Assembly: GCF_002797435.1 (NCBI RefSeq)
Contig: NZ_PGEN01000001.1
Location: 2,850,501 to 2,914,500 of the forward strand
Reading direction: 5' to 3'
From: Sphingomonas koreensis
GTDB lineage: Bacteria; Pseudomonadota; Alphaproteobacteria; Sphingomonadales; Sphingomonadaceae
DNA length: 64,000 bases
Positions 1 to 8,033 of the stretch are shown here, one piece after another (the stretch's first letter is position 1; every line of letters begins with the position of its first letter). Made by a program: the position numbers and the translations under genes. The notes below the pieces were generated by a model. That model ran no database searches. It was not told where the DNA came from and worked only from the letters and a program-made list of their open reading frames with translations.

Positions 1-983
1 TAGTTCAACCGTGTCGGTCCGATCACACCGACCACGCCGACCACCCGCCCGTCGAGCGCGCGCACCGGTTTCGCGATCACCGACGACCCCGATAGCGCGA
101 ACAATTTATTCTCCGATCCGATGAAGATGCGCGTCGCCTCGCCCTCGCGCGCGCTGTCGAGCAGGCGGGCGATCTCCTCCTTGCCTTCCAGCTCGTCGAG
201 CAGCTGGCTGACCCGGTCGAGGTCGTCGGCCGCCGCGCTGTCGATCAGCCGCGCCTGCCCGCGCACGATCAGCACCGGCCGGTCGTCGCCATCCTGCGAC
301 CAGACGGCAAGCCCGCGCTCGACCAGCGCCCGCGCCGCATCGTCCAGCGCCGCGCGCTCGGCGCGCAGCTCGCGCTCGACCCGCGCGCGCGCTTCGCTCA
401 GCGTCAGTCCGCCCAGCGTCGCGGTCAGATAATTGGCCGCCTGTTCCAGCGCGGCGACCGGCATGCCCGGCGGCAGCTCGACCACGCGGTTCTCGACCGA
501 TCCGTCCTCGCCCACCAGCACCGCGAGCGCGCGGTCCTGCCCCAGCGGCACGAAGCCGAACTGGCGCAGCACGCGCTCGGCCTTGGGCACCAGCACCATG
601 CCGGCACAGGCCGACAGGCCGGAGAGCGCGGCGGTGGTGCTGGCCAGCGCCTCCTCGACCGGCCCGCCGCCGCCCGCCCGCGACTCGATCGCCGCGCGCT
701 CCTCGGCCGAGGGTTCGGACGCGCGCATCATCCCGTCGACGAACAGCCTGAGGCCCAGCTCGGTCGGCATCCGCCCCGCGCTGGTGTGCGGCGCGGCGAG
801 CAGCCCGAACTCCTCCAGGTCCTGCATCACGTTGCGGATCGATGCGGGCGAGAGGTTGAGGCCCGCCACGCGCGAAATCGTCCGCGACCCGACCGGCTGA
901 CCCGCATCCAGATACGATTCGACCACCACGCGAAAAATGTCGCGGGCGCGGTCGGTCAGCTCGGTGATCGGCGGGGTGGTCAC
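1..983 (-). CDS. hrcA: Heat-inducible transcription repressor HrcA (3' end outside window)
   Basis: HrcA represses heat-shock chaperone operons (groESL, dnaKJ) by binding CIRCE operators. The leftward frame opens with a GTG at 983 and gives about 327 residues before it leaves the window still open, close to the usual 340-350 aa. The N-terminal winged helix is clear: a GQPVGSRTIS stretch, then LSPASIRNVMQDLEEFGLL and HTSAGRMPTELGLRLFVD, all typical of the family. Near the window edge the C-terminal GAF-like part reads GVVGVIGPTRLN, also a family signature. An ATG at 994 runs straight into a stop, so the GTG is the likely start. No CIRCE element was seen in the window. Confidence 0.95.
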   Translation of the reverse strand, partial: MTTPPITELTDRARDIFRVVVESYLDAGQPVGSRTISRVAGLNLSPASIRNVMQDLEEFGLLAAPHTSAGRMPTELGLRLFVDGMMRASEPSAEERAAIESRAGGGGPVEEALASTTAALSGLSACAGMVLVPKAERVLRQFGFVPLGQDRALAVLVGEDGSVENRVVELPPGMPVAALEQAANYLTATLGGLTLSEARARVERELRAERAALDDAARALVERGLAVWSQDGDDRPVLIVRGQARLIDSAAADDLDRVSQLLDELEGKEEIARLLDSAREGEATRIFIGSENKLFALSGSSVIAKPVRALDGRVVGVVGVIGPTRLN

Positions 984-1032
984 AGGATAGTCATGTAACG
1001 CACCCGCGCCGCGGCTCAAGGGCGAGGCTCGT

Positions 1033-1608
1033 TTAGGGGCGGGCCCCGATCAAGGGCGCGAGCGCGGGGATCAGGTCGGGCGCATTGCCGATCGCGGCGG
1101 CCATGGCGCGGTTGGCGTCGCGGTCGCAGCCGAAGTCGAAATAGAGCGTCGTGGTGCTGCGCCGCCCGCGCCAGCGTATCTCGGCGCTGGGCATGTCGGT
1201 CGCTGCCCGCTCGCATCCCGGCTCGCCATGGGCATAGCGCCGGGTCCGCCCGGTCGCCGGGCGCCACGGGGCCAGCGATTGCGCCAGCGCCGCCGCCTGC
1301 TGCGGCGTCACCCGGAAGCTGCGCTGGCCCGTGACGGCGGTGAAGCGGATGCCGGTGAAGCTGCCGGTGCCGTTGGGGTTCACCTGAAAGCGATAGACCG
1401 GGCAGCTGCCAAAGCACGGCCCGGTCTGATATTCGATCGCCTCGCCGCTCACCGGGGGCATTGGCGTTTCCGGCGGCCGGGGCGTGTGGGGCGGCGGTGC
1501 CTGCGGTCTCGGCGCGACCGGCGGGCGGGGGGATCCCCCCGGCGGCGACACCTGCGGAATACAGGCGCTCGTCCCCAACCCGGCCAGTAAAATCGCGATA
1601 CGCTTCAT
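1033..1608 (-). CDS. Proline-rich putative lipoprotein with DUF6438-like domain
   Basis: A 191-aa protein of unknown function. It begins [16 protein letters not shown], a short signal peptide ending in a weak lipobox (TSAC), followed by about 35 residues rich in Pro and Arg that would tether the domain to a membrane. The globular part carries [18 protein letters not shown], the hallmark of the DUF6438 family as I recall it, and several further cysteines. The ATG at 1608 was chosen because the longer frame only adds a non-signal extension. It lies tail to tail with hrcA's upstream side and divergent from rph. The family name is from memory; the function is unknown. Confidence 0.75.
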   Translation of the reverse strand: MKRIAILLAGLGTSACIPQVSPPGGSPRPPVAPRPQAPPPHTPRPPETPMPPVSGEAIEYQTGPCFGSCPVYRFQVNPNGTGSFTGIRFTAVTGQRSFRVTPQQAAALAQSLAPWRPATGRTRRYAHGEPGCERAATDMPSAEIRWRGRRSTTTLYFDFGCDRDANRAMAAAIGNAPDLIPALAPLIGARP

Positions 1609-1700
1609 CGATGATCCTCCACGGATCGCGAACCGAGACTGGCGCGTTCGGTTCCCGGCGTTTAGGTGCCGGGACAAGAAACCCACAGGAGATTCCCGTT

Positions 1701-2417
1701 ATGCGCCCCAGCGGCCGCACCACCGATCAGATGCGCGCAATCTCGATCGAGCCCAATTTCACCATCCATGCCGAAGGCTCGGTGCTGATCGCATTCGGCA
1801 ACACCAAGGTGCTCGTCACCGCCAGCGTCGAGGAGCGCGTGCCCCCCTTCCTGCGCGGCAAGGGGCAGGGCTGGGTGACCGCAGAATATGGTATGCTCCC
1901 CCGCGCCACCCATACCCGCGGCAACCGCGAGGCGGCGAAGGGCAAGCAGTCGGGCCGCACCCAGGAAATCCAGCGGCTGATCGGCCGCTCGCTGCGCGCC
2001 GTCACCGATCTCACCGCGCTGGGCGAGCGCCAGATCACGCTCGACTGCGACGTGATCCAGGCCGATGGCGGCACCCGCACGGCGGCGATCTCCGGCGCAT
2101 GGGTCGCGCTGCGCATCGCAGTGGACAAGCTGCTCGCCTCGGGCGCGCTGACCACCGATCCGATCCTCACTCAGGTCGCGGCGGTCTCGTGCGGCATCTA
2201 TCAGGGCACGCCCGTGCTCGACCTCGACTATGACGAGGACAGCGCGGCCGACGCCGACGCCAATTTCGTGCTGCTTGCCGACGGCAAGATCGCCGAGGCG
2301 CAGGCGACCGCGGAAGGCGCCACCTATGACGAGGAAGGGCTGCTCCGCCTGCTCCGCCTCGCCCGCATCGGCTGCAACGACATCTTCGCCGCCCAGCTCA
2401 AGGCCGCCGGGCGGTGA
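1701..2417 (+). CDS. rph: Ribonuclease PH
   Basis: A phosphorolytic 3'-5' exoribonuclease that trims tRNA 3' ends. The 238-aa product has the normal family length. It starts MRPSGR, followed by the conserved core with [29 protein letters not shown] and [17 protein letters not shown] (phosphate and RNA binding), and the acidic segment [14 protein letters not shown] that binds metal. The start at 1701 is preceded by AGGAG. The next gene, rdgB, begins inside its stop codon (GTGA overlap), so the two are translationally coupled, as often seen in alphaproteobacteria. Confidence 0.97.
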   Translation: MRPSGRTTDQMRAISIEPNFTIHAEGSVLIAFGNTKVLVTASVEERVPPFLRGKGQGWVTAEYGMLPRATHTRGNREAAKGKQSGRTQEIQRLIGRSLRAVTDLTALGERQITLDCDVIQADGGTRTAAISGAWVALRIAVDKLLASGALTTDPILTQVAAVSCGIYQGTPVLDLDYDEDSAADADANFVLLADGKIAEAQATAEGATYDEEGLLRLLRLARIGCNDIFAAQLKAAGR

Positions 2418-3055
2418 GCGGGGAGGGCAGGGACCCGCAGGCGATTCGCAAGCTCGCGCCGGGCAAGCTCGTCATCGCCAGTCATAACGAAGGCAAGGTG
2501 CGCGAGATTCGCGCGCTGCTCGCGCCCTATGGGATCGAGCCGGTCAGCGCCGGATCGCTCGGCCTGCCCGAGCCGGACGAGACCGGCACCACCTTCGTCG
2601 CCAATGCGGAGTTGAAGGCGATGCAGGCCGCCGACCTGTCGGGCCTGCCCGCGCTTGCCGACGATTCGGGGCTGTGCGTCGACGCGCTGGGCGGGGAACC
2701 GGGCATCTTCTCGGCGCGCTGGGCCGGGCCGTCCAAGGATTTCGGCGTCGCGATGGAGCTGGCCGAAAAGAACATCGCCGGCACTGCGGTCGAGGGGCAA
2801 CCCGCGCCGACTCGCGACGCGCATTTCGTCTGCGCGCTCGCGCTCGCCTGGCCCGACGGCCATGTCGAATGGTTCGAAGGGCGGGTGGACGGCACGCTCG
2901 TCTGGCCGCCGCGCGGCGCCAACGGCTTCGGCTATGATCCGATGTTCCTGCCCAATGGCCATGCGGAGACGTTTGGCGAGATGGCACCCGAGGCAAAACA
3001 TGCGATGAGCCACCGTGCCGATGCCTTCCGCCAGCTCGTCGCGGCGGTGTTCTGA
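2414..3055 (+). CDS. rdgB: Non-canonical purine NTP pyrophosphatase (RdgB/HAM1)
   Basis: Hydrolyses dITP, ITP and XTP to monophosphates so that deaminated purines are not incorporated into nucleic acids. The 213-aa protein has the HAM1 signature: [18 protein letters not shown] at the N-terminus, then [25 protein letters not shown], and [13 protein letters not shown] with the [17 protein letters not shown] tail. It starts with GTG overlapping the rph stop by 4 bp. In many relatives hemW follows directly; here an 8.5-kb block lies between them. Confidence 0.97.
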   Translation: MSGEGRDPQAIRKLAPGKLVIASHNEGKVREIRALLAPYGIEPVSAGSLGLPEPDETGTTFVANAELKAMQAADLSGLPALADDSGLCVDALGGEPGIFSARWAGPSKDFGVAMELAEKNIAGTAVEGQPAPTRDAHFVCALALAWPDGHVEWFEGRVDGTLVWPPRGANGFGYDPMFLPNGHAETFGEMAPEAKHAMSHRADAFRQLVAAVF

Positions 3056-3084
3056 TTGCGGGCGGGCGGTGCGAACCGCCTGCT

Positions 3085-3282
3085 TCAGCGGCCGGCCGGG
3101 CGCGGCTCGCCGTCGAGTTTCGTCGCATAAAGTTGCGCGAACTTGCGATGGATCCGGCCGATCGCGGGGTCGCTTGCGGCCTCGCCGCGTTCGACGCTCT
3201 CGCGATGGCGACGAGCAAGATAGTCGGGTTGGGGTGTCTGGTGCATGCGAAAGCTCCGGCTCTGCAAGCGGCAGCGCTCCAA
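3085..3282 (-). CDS. Small hypothetical protein
   Basis: A 65-aa leftward frame convergent with rdgB. Its composition is protein-like: YLARRHRESVERGE, then DPAIGRIHRKFAQLYATKL, an amphipathic basic helix pattern. A shorter form could start at the internal Met at 3246. I recognise no family and assign no function. Support is limited to composition and to the absence of any other gene here. The rest of the gap (3283-3560) shows nothing gene-like. Confidence 0.4.
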   Translation of the reverse strand: MERCRLQSRSFRMHQTPQPDYLARRHRESVERGEAASDPAIGRIHRKFAQLYATKLDGEPRPAGR

Positions 3283-3560
3283 TTGCTGTCCGTCAACGCC
3301 GTGCTTTGGAATCCCCTGACGTCAATGGTTTAGCTGTACGCTCCTTGCGCCGGGACAGCCAGCCCGATCCCGTCCGCCGGAACCCGTTCGGGGGACGCCG
3401 GTCGGGGAGCCGGCACGCCCCGCCGCCGGAGCATCGCGACCGCTGCCGGTTGCATTGTTTGCATGCGCGCGGTGGATGGTGAGGCCGTCGCGCCACGCTC
3501 CATCCGATCTCCATCAATTCGCTTGCTGCGTGGCCACCTCGCGCTGTACGTGACAGCTCC

Positions 3561-4415
3561 ATGACAATTCCTCCGCCGGATCGGTCGCGGGATCGCCGGA
3601 TCGAGGATCCGACGAACCTCTGGATCATCCACCCGGCAGGCCGCGGCCTGTTGCCGTGGTTTGTCGCGCGCGGAATATCGGCCAACGCGGTTTCGGTCTG
3701 CGGACTTGCGCTGGGGATCGGTGCTGCCTTCGCCTATTCCAACTGGACCGACTGGCGCTGGGCGATCGCCGGGCTGCTGCTGTCGGTCGGCTGGCTGATC
3801 GCCGACGGGCTCGACGGGATGATCGCCCGCGCGACCGGCACCGCCAGCGCGCTTGGCCGCTTCCTCGACGGGCTGTGCGACCACGGCGTCTTCATCCTGA
3901 TCTATGTCGTCCTCGCCAGCTCGATCGGCACGGTCGAGGGCTGGGCGCTGGCGATCTCGGCCGGCGTCGCACATGCGGTGCAATCGAGCCTCTACGAAGG
4001 CGAGCGATACCGGTTCCATCGGCGGGTCAAGGGCGATGCGGGCACGCCGCCCGTGCCCAGCGGCAACCCGCTGGTGCGTCTTTACGATTCGGTTGCGAAC
4101 GCGGTCGACCGTTTCTCCCGCGCGTTCGACGATATGCTGCGCCGTCATCCCGATCCGGCTTCCGTCGGTTCCGCCTATGGCGAGGCGGCGACCGGCCCGC
4201 TGGGACTGATGCGGCTGCTGAGCGCCAATATGCGCGTGCTTGCGATCTTCCTCGCCTGTCTCGCGGGCAATCCGCGCTTCTTCTGGTGGTTCGAGCTGAT
4301 CCCGCTCACCGTCATCCTCCTCATCGGCCTGTTCTGGCACCGCGCGGTCGAAGCGCGGCTTGCCGGTGCCGCAAGTCAATCGCTTTCCACCCCATCCAAC
4401 ACCCAAAGGACGTGA
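3561..4415 (+). CDS. CDP-alcohol phosphatidyltransferase family protein (inositol-lipid synthesis candidate)
   Basis: An integral membrane enzyme of 284 aa that joins an alcohol or polar head group through CDP chemistry. The full catalytic motif is present at about residues 90-115: D-G-L-D-G-M-I-A-R, eight residues, then G-R-F-L-D-G-L-C-D, matching D-x2-D-G-x2-A-R-x8-G-x3-D-x3-D. Several hydrophobic helices surround it, and an upstream NAVSVCGLALG segment matches the family's entry helix. It lies 6 bp before inositol-1-phosphate synthase and in the same operon as an IPCT-like nucleotidyltransferase, which points to an inositol-containing product. The exact substrates cannot be read from the sequence. 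Confidence 0.85.
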   Translation: MTIPPPDRSRDRRIEDPTNLWIIHPAGRGLLPWFVARGISANAVSVCGLALGIGAAFAYSNWTDWRWAIAGLLLSVGWLIADGLDGMIARATGTASALGRFLDGLCDHGVFILIYVVLASSIGTVEGWALAISAGVAHAVQSSLYEGERYRFHRRVKGDAGTPPVPSGNPLVRLYDSVANAVDRFSRAFDDMLRRHPDPASVGSAYGEAATGPLGLMRLLSANMRVLAIFLACLAGNPRFFWWFELIPLTVILLIGLFWHRAVEARLAGAASQSLSTPSNTQRT

Positions 4416-4421
4416 AGTAAA

Positions 4422-5513
4422 ATGTCGAGCATCAACATCGCCATCGTCGGCGTCGGCAACTGCGCCAGCTCTCTGGTTCAGGGCCTGTCGCATTATCGTG
4501 ACGGCGCCAACGAGACGGTCGGCCTGATGCACTGGGACCTCGGCGGCTATCGTCCCAGCGACATCCGTGTCGTCGCGGCGTGGGACGTCGACGCGCGCAA
4601 GGTCGGGCACGACGTCGCGGACGCGATCTTCGCCAAGCCCAACTGCACTGCGATCTTCTGCGAATCGATCGAGCCGACCGGCACCAAGGTCCAGATGGGC
4701 CGAATCCTCGACGGCGTCGCCGATCATATGGAGGATTATGCCGACGACCGCACCTTCGTCGTCGCCCAGGAGCGTGAGGCGACCAAGGACGAGGTCATCG
4801 CCGCGCTGCGCGCCGCCAAGGTCGACGTGCTGATGAACTACCTGCCCGTCGGGTCGCAGGAAGCCAGCGAATTCTATGCCGAATGCGCCCTCGAGGCCGG
4901 CGTCGCCTTCGTCAACAACATCCCCGTCTTCATCGCCAGCAACCCCGAATGGGCGCAGCGTTTCGTCGATGCGGGCGTGCCGATCATCGGCGACGACATC
5001 AAGGCGCAGCTCGGCGCGACGATCGTCCACCGCGTGCTGACCGACCTGTTCGCCAAGCGCGGCGTCAAGCTCGAGCGGACATATCAGCTCAACACCGGCG
5101 GCAACACCGACTTCCTCAACATGTCGAACCACCGCCGCCTCGCCTCCAAGAAGGTGTCGAAGACCGAGGCGGTCCAGTCGGTCGCGGCCGAGCGGCTCGA
5201 GGACGAGAATGTCCATATCGGCCCGTCGGACTATGTGCCGTGGCAGAACGACAACAAGGTCTGCTTCCTGCGCATGGAAGGCGCGATGTTCGGCGGCGTG
5301 CCGATGAACCTCGAGCTGCGCCTGTCGGTCGAGGACAGCCCGAACTCGGCCGGTGTCGCGATCGACATGATCCGCTGTGCCAAGCTCGCCAAGGACCGCG
5401 GCCTCGCCGGCCCGATCGACGCGGCCTCGGCCTATTTCTGCAAGCATCCGCGCACGCAGATGACCGACGACATCGCCCAGCTCGAAGTCGAGAAGTTCAT
5501 CGCCGCTGCTTGA
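4422..5513 (+). CDS. ino1: myo-Inositol-1-phosphate synthase
   Basis: Converts glucose 6-phosphate to myo-inositol phosphate with an NAD cofactor. The 363-aa protein has the length of the short bacterial (mycobacterial-type) enzymes. The NAD-binding glycine-rich start is NIAIVGVGNCASSLVQGL. Later come VLMNYLPVGSQEAS, GDDIKAQLGATIVHR and LNTGGNTDFLNM, the strongest family signatures, with a catalytic lysine in DDIKAQ. It follows the phosphatidyltransferase by 6 bp and precedes the nucleotidyltransferase across a long inverted repeat. The context suggests it supplies inositol phosphate for lipid synthesis. Confidence 0.95.
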   Translation: MSSINIAIVGVGNCASSLVQGLSHYRDGANETVGLMHWDLGGYRPSDIRVVAAWDVDARKVGHDVADAIFAKPNCTAIFCESIEPTGTKVQMGRILDGVADHMEDYADDRTFVVAQEREATKDEVIAALRAAKVDVLMNYLPVGSQEASEFYAECALEAGVAFVNNIPVFIASNPEWAQRFVDAGVPIIGDDIKAQLGATIVHRVLTDLFAKRGVKLERTYQLNTGGNTDFLNMSNHRRLASKKVSKTEAVQSVAAERLEDENVHIGPSDYVPWQNDNKVCFLRMEGAMFGGVPMNLELRLSVEDSPNSAGVAIDMIRCAKLAKDRGLAGPIDAASAYFCKHPRTQMTDDIAQLEVEKFIAAA

Positions 5514-5521
5514 CCTCTGAA

Positions 5522-5601
5522 CGGTGCCGGCCCGCTCCCCCACCCGACCACCCATGGCATATCCTGACCGGGTGGCCGGGTGGGGGAGCGGGCCGGCACC
5601 G
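5522..5601. repeat. Near-perfect 32-bp inverted repeat between ino1 and the nucleotidyltransferase
   Basis: The left arm at 5522-5553 and right arm at 5570-5601 are reverse complements with a single mismatch (A5547 against C5576), separated by a 16-base loop. It begins CGGTGCCGGCCCGCTCCCCC. It lies 8 bp after the ino1 stop and ends 11 bp before the next start. In RNA this would form a very stable hairpin with no U-tract, so it is more like an attenuating or stabilising structure, or an inserted palindromic repeat, than a classical terminator. Confidence 0.85.
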
Positions 5602-5612
5602 CGGACCCGAAA

Positions 5613-6314
5613 ATGATGATCGAAACCGCGATCCTGCTCGCCGCGGGGGAGGGCAGCCGCCTTCGTCCCGCCGCACCGTTCAAGCCGCTCTGCCCGGTTG
5701 CCGGCCGTCCGCTCGTCGCGCACGCGATCCACGGGCTGGCGGCGGCGGGGGTGTCGCGCGCGATCGTCGTGCTCGGCTATGGCGCAGACGAGGTCGAGGC
5801 CTATCTGCGCGCGGGTCCGTGGCCGATCTTCGTCGAGATGGTGCGGGTCGAGGATTATCGCAAACCCAATGGCAGCTCGCTGCTTGCGGCCGAACCGCTG
5901 CTCAAGCGCGACGAGCAAACCCTGCTGGCGATGTGCGACCATCTCGTCGATCCGGCGCTCTACCGCCGCCTGGCCGATGCCGGGGCGGGTCGCGGCGCGC
6001 GGCTCGGCATCGACCGGCGGCTGGGCCATCCCTGGGTCGATCCCGAGGACGTCACCTGCGTCCAGACCGATGGCGACGCGATCGTGGCGATCGGCAAGGG
6101 GCTGGAGCCGCACGACTGCTACGACACCGGCGTGTTCGCGATCGGCCAGCCGCTGTTCGACGCGCTCCACATGCTCGACGCGCCCTCGCTGACCGAGGGG
6201 ATGCGGATCCTCGCCGCGCAAGGGCGCGCCCAGGTCGTGGATTGCAGCGACCTCGACTGGCTCGACGTCGACGACGCCCCCGCGCTCGCCAGGGCTGAGG
6301 CGTGGAAGGCCTAG
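5613..6314 (+). CDS. Nucleotidyltransferase, IPCT-like (CTP:inositol-1-phosphate cytidylyltransferase candidate)
   Basis: A 233-aa nucleotidyltransferase with a Rossmann-like GT-A fold. It shows ILLAAGEGSRLRP and KPLCPVAGRPL (nucleotide binding), LLAMCDHLVDP (metal site), IGKGLEPHDCYDTGVF and a C-terminal WLDVDDAPALARA. These last two segments resemble archaeal and bacterial IPCT proteins that make CDP-inositol. The start is the first of two adjacent ATGs at 5613. It is third in the cluster after the CDP-alcohol phosphatidyltransferase and ino1. A general sugar-phosphate nucleotidyltransferase is the alternative, but the context favours inositol phosphate as substrate. Confidence 0.75.
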   Translation: MMIETAILLAAGEGSRLRPAAPFKPLCPVAGRPLVAHAIHGLAAAGVSRAIVVLGYGADEVEAYLRAGPWPIFVEMVRVEDYRKPNGSSLLAAEPLLKRDEQTLLAMCDHLVDPALYRRLADAGAGRGARLGIDRRLGHPWVDPEDVTCVQTDGDAIVAIGKGLEPHDCYDTGVFAIGQPLFDALHMLDAPSLTEGMRILAAQGRAQVVDCSDLDWLDVDDAPALARAEAWKA

Positions 6315-6710
6315 CTATCGCGGCCGGTGGTCGGTCCCTGCGCCCGCGGTGATGAACACGCAGTTCGCATGCTCGCCCGGCACGATATCGGCGGTATGCC
6401 ACACCCCGGGCGGGTTGATCGCATAGTCGCCCGCTTCCAGCGTCACCCGCGTCTCGCCGCCGGTTTCATCCTGCTGGATCAGCGTCACCCGTCCATCCAC
6501 GCACAGCACCACCTCCGCGCCCAGCGGATGCACCTCCCACATCCCCCAGCTTTCGCTGAAGCGGTGCTGCATCACCACACGCCCTTCCGCACCATCGGCT
6601 TCATGGCGCGCGCCATAGGCCTCGTACCATTCCGGACCGGTCAGCACCGGTTCGGTGACGGCGGTGGCGCCAAGGCCGAGGTGGATCGGGTGCGTTTCGA
6701 GCCGGGGCAT
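6315..6710 (-). CDS. Cupin-domain protein
   Basis: A 131-aa single-domain cupin. Motif 1 resembles WGMWEVHPLGAEVVLCVDG and motif 2 is AGDYAINPPGVWHTADI, with His and Glu residues suited to metal binding. It begins MPRLETHPI at the ATG at 6710 and ends directly against the stop of the convergent nucleotidyltransferase gene. The neighbouring DinB gene is 11 bp upstream on the same strand, so the two may be co-transcribed. The substrate is unknown; small cupins range from sugar isomerases to sensors. Confidence 0.8.
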   Translation of the reverse strand: MPRLETHPIHLGLGATAVTEPVLTGPEWYEAYGARHEADGAEGRVVMQHRFSESWGMWEVHPLGAEVVLCVDGRVTLIQQDETGGETRVTLEAGDYAINPPGVWHTADIVPGEHANCVFITAGAGTDHRPR

Positions 6711-6721
6711 GTCGTGTCCTT

Positions 6722-7222
6722 TCAGGCCGGTTCCAGCGTGCGTTCGCTCATCAGGAAATCGGTCAGCCGGTCCGCATTGGGCTCGACCCCGTTCTTCTGG
6801 AGCAGGATGCCGATATTGCCGCGATGATAGGTGCCATGCGTCGCGACGTGCAACAGCATGTCGCCGCGCGTCATCCGTCCCGGCGATCCGTTGGAGAAGG
6901 TGAAGTCGATCGTCTCGTCGCGCTGCGCATGGGTCAGCAGGTCGGCATAGGAGACATACCATTCGGCGGTGACGATCGCCTTGCGCGCCAGCGTCTCGAA
7001 CTCGGGCAGCTCGGACGACCGCGGCGCGCGGCGGCCATGCGGCCGGCACTCCAGATTGTCGCCGAAAATCTCGTCCACCGTCTGGATATGGTCGAGCAGC
7101 CGGACGATCAGCATCCGGTCGAACGGATCGATCCGCTCGAGATTGGACGCGATCGTCGCGGTGAGGCCATGGGTCGCCCAGCGTTTGTACCGCATCAGCG
7201 TGTCATAGGGGTAAGCGGGCAT
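6722..7222 (-). CDS. DinB family protein
   Basis: A 166-aa four-helix protein of the DinB/YfiT-like superfamily. It has the typical opening PYDTLMRYKRWATHGL, a middle HIQTVDEIFGDNL with the first metal-ligand His, and a late MLLHVATHGTYHRGNIG with two more His residues, completing the usual three-His metal site. Members are often thiol-dependent metalloenzymes or of unknown function. It sits upstream of the cupin gene on the same strand and is divergent from the TetR regulator. Confidence 0.85.
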   Translation of the reverse strand: MPAYPYDTLMRYKRWATHGLTATIASNLERIDPFDRMLIVRLLDHIQTVDEIFGDNLECRPHGRRAPRSSELPEFETLARKAIVTAEWYVSYADLLTHAQRDETIDFTFSNGSPGRMTRGDMLLHVATHGTYHRGNIGILLQKNGVEPNADRLTDFLMSERTLEPA

Positions 7223-7315
7223 CGGAAGGCTCCTTCGTCAGGCGCTGGATTGCATGGGTAAAATTTGCGAGCTATCGCTCACATTGTCTACTCGCATTGC
7301 CGGAAACCGCCGACC

Positions 7316-7957
7316 ATGGCCCGCACGATCCAGATGAACCCGCGGAAAACCGCGTCGCAGCAGCGCTCGCAGGCGACGGTCGAGGCGCTGCTCGATGCGA
7401 CTGCTCGTATTCTGGTGCGCGAGGGGTATGAGCGCGCCAGCACCAACCGCATCGCCGCCGTCGCGGGGGTCAGCGTCGGCTCGCTCTATCAATATTTCCC
7501 CAACAAGGAATCGATCGTCGCGGCGCTGATCGCACGGCACAACCGCCAGATGCTCGATCTGCTGCGCAGTTCGATGGAGGCGGTCGCCACGCTCGATCTC
7601 GAATCGGCGATGCGCGAGCTGATCGGCGCGATGGTCGCTGCGCATCGCGTCGATCCCGATCTGCACCGCATCTTCGACGAGCAGATCCCGCGCATGGGCC
7701 AGCCCGACGAGATCGAGGCGATCAACCGCGAGGTGTTTGCCGTGGTCCGCGCCTATCTCGACCAGCGCCGGGGCGAGATCGAGGTGCGCGACCTCGACAC
7801 CGCGACCTTCATCTGCGTGACCACGGTGGAGACGCTGACGCACGAGGCGGTGCTGCATTTCCCCGACGCGATCGATCCCGTGGCCTTGGTCGATGAAGTC
7901 ACGCGGCTGGTGGTCGGCTATCTGCGGCCCATGCGTCGCACGCAGGAAAGCGTTTAG
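7316..7957 (+). CDS. TetR/AcrR family transcriptional regulator
   Basis: A 213-aa repressor-type protein. The N-terminal helix-turn-helix is textbook: TVEALLDATARILVREGY, then STNRIAAVAGVSVGSLYQYFPNKESIVAAL. The C-terminal ligand domain is helical. The ATG at 7316 was preferred over an upstream in-frame start because the alignment to TetR N-termini begins there. It sits 76 bp upstream of a TonB-dependent receptor gene, whose leader contains a TTGCGA-n5-TCGCAA palindrome. Control of the receptor and of itself is the simplest reading, but this is inferred. Confidence 0.9.
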   Translation: MARTIQMNPRKTASQQRSQATVEALLDATARILVREGYERASTNRIAAVAGVSVGSLYQYFPNKESIVAALIARHNRQMLDLLRSSMEAVATLDLESAMRELIGAMVAAHRVDPDLHRIFDEQIPRMGQPDEIEAINREVFAVVRAYLDQRRGEIEVRDLDTATFICVTTVETLTHEAVLHFPDAIDPVALVDEVTRLVVGYLRPMRRTQESV

Positions 7958-7977
7958 CGCCCCCAATAGAATCGATA

Positions 7978-7994
7978 TTGCGAGTCAGTCGCAA
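7978..7994. promoter_or_regulatory. Candidate TetR operator before the TonB receptor
   Basis: A 17-bp palindrome with arms TTGCGA (7978-7983) and TCGCAA (7989-7994) around a 5-bp spacer, in the leader between the TetR stop and the receptor start. A copy of the TTGCGA half-site occurs at 7265-7270 upstream of the tetR start, with a CTCGCA further along, as would fit autoregulation. Binding is inferred from position and symmetry only. Confidence 0.45.
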
Positions 7995-8033
7995 AATAAC
8001 TATCCGCGCCCCGATCAACAGGGCGGGAAACAC

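Noticed and set aside
3330..6221. A 963-codon leftward open frame
   Set aside because: It is antisense to three well-supported inositol-cluster genes and has a His/Asp/Arg-rich composition typical of GC-rich shadow frames.
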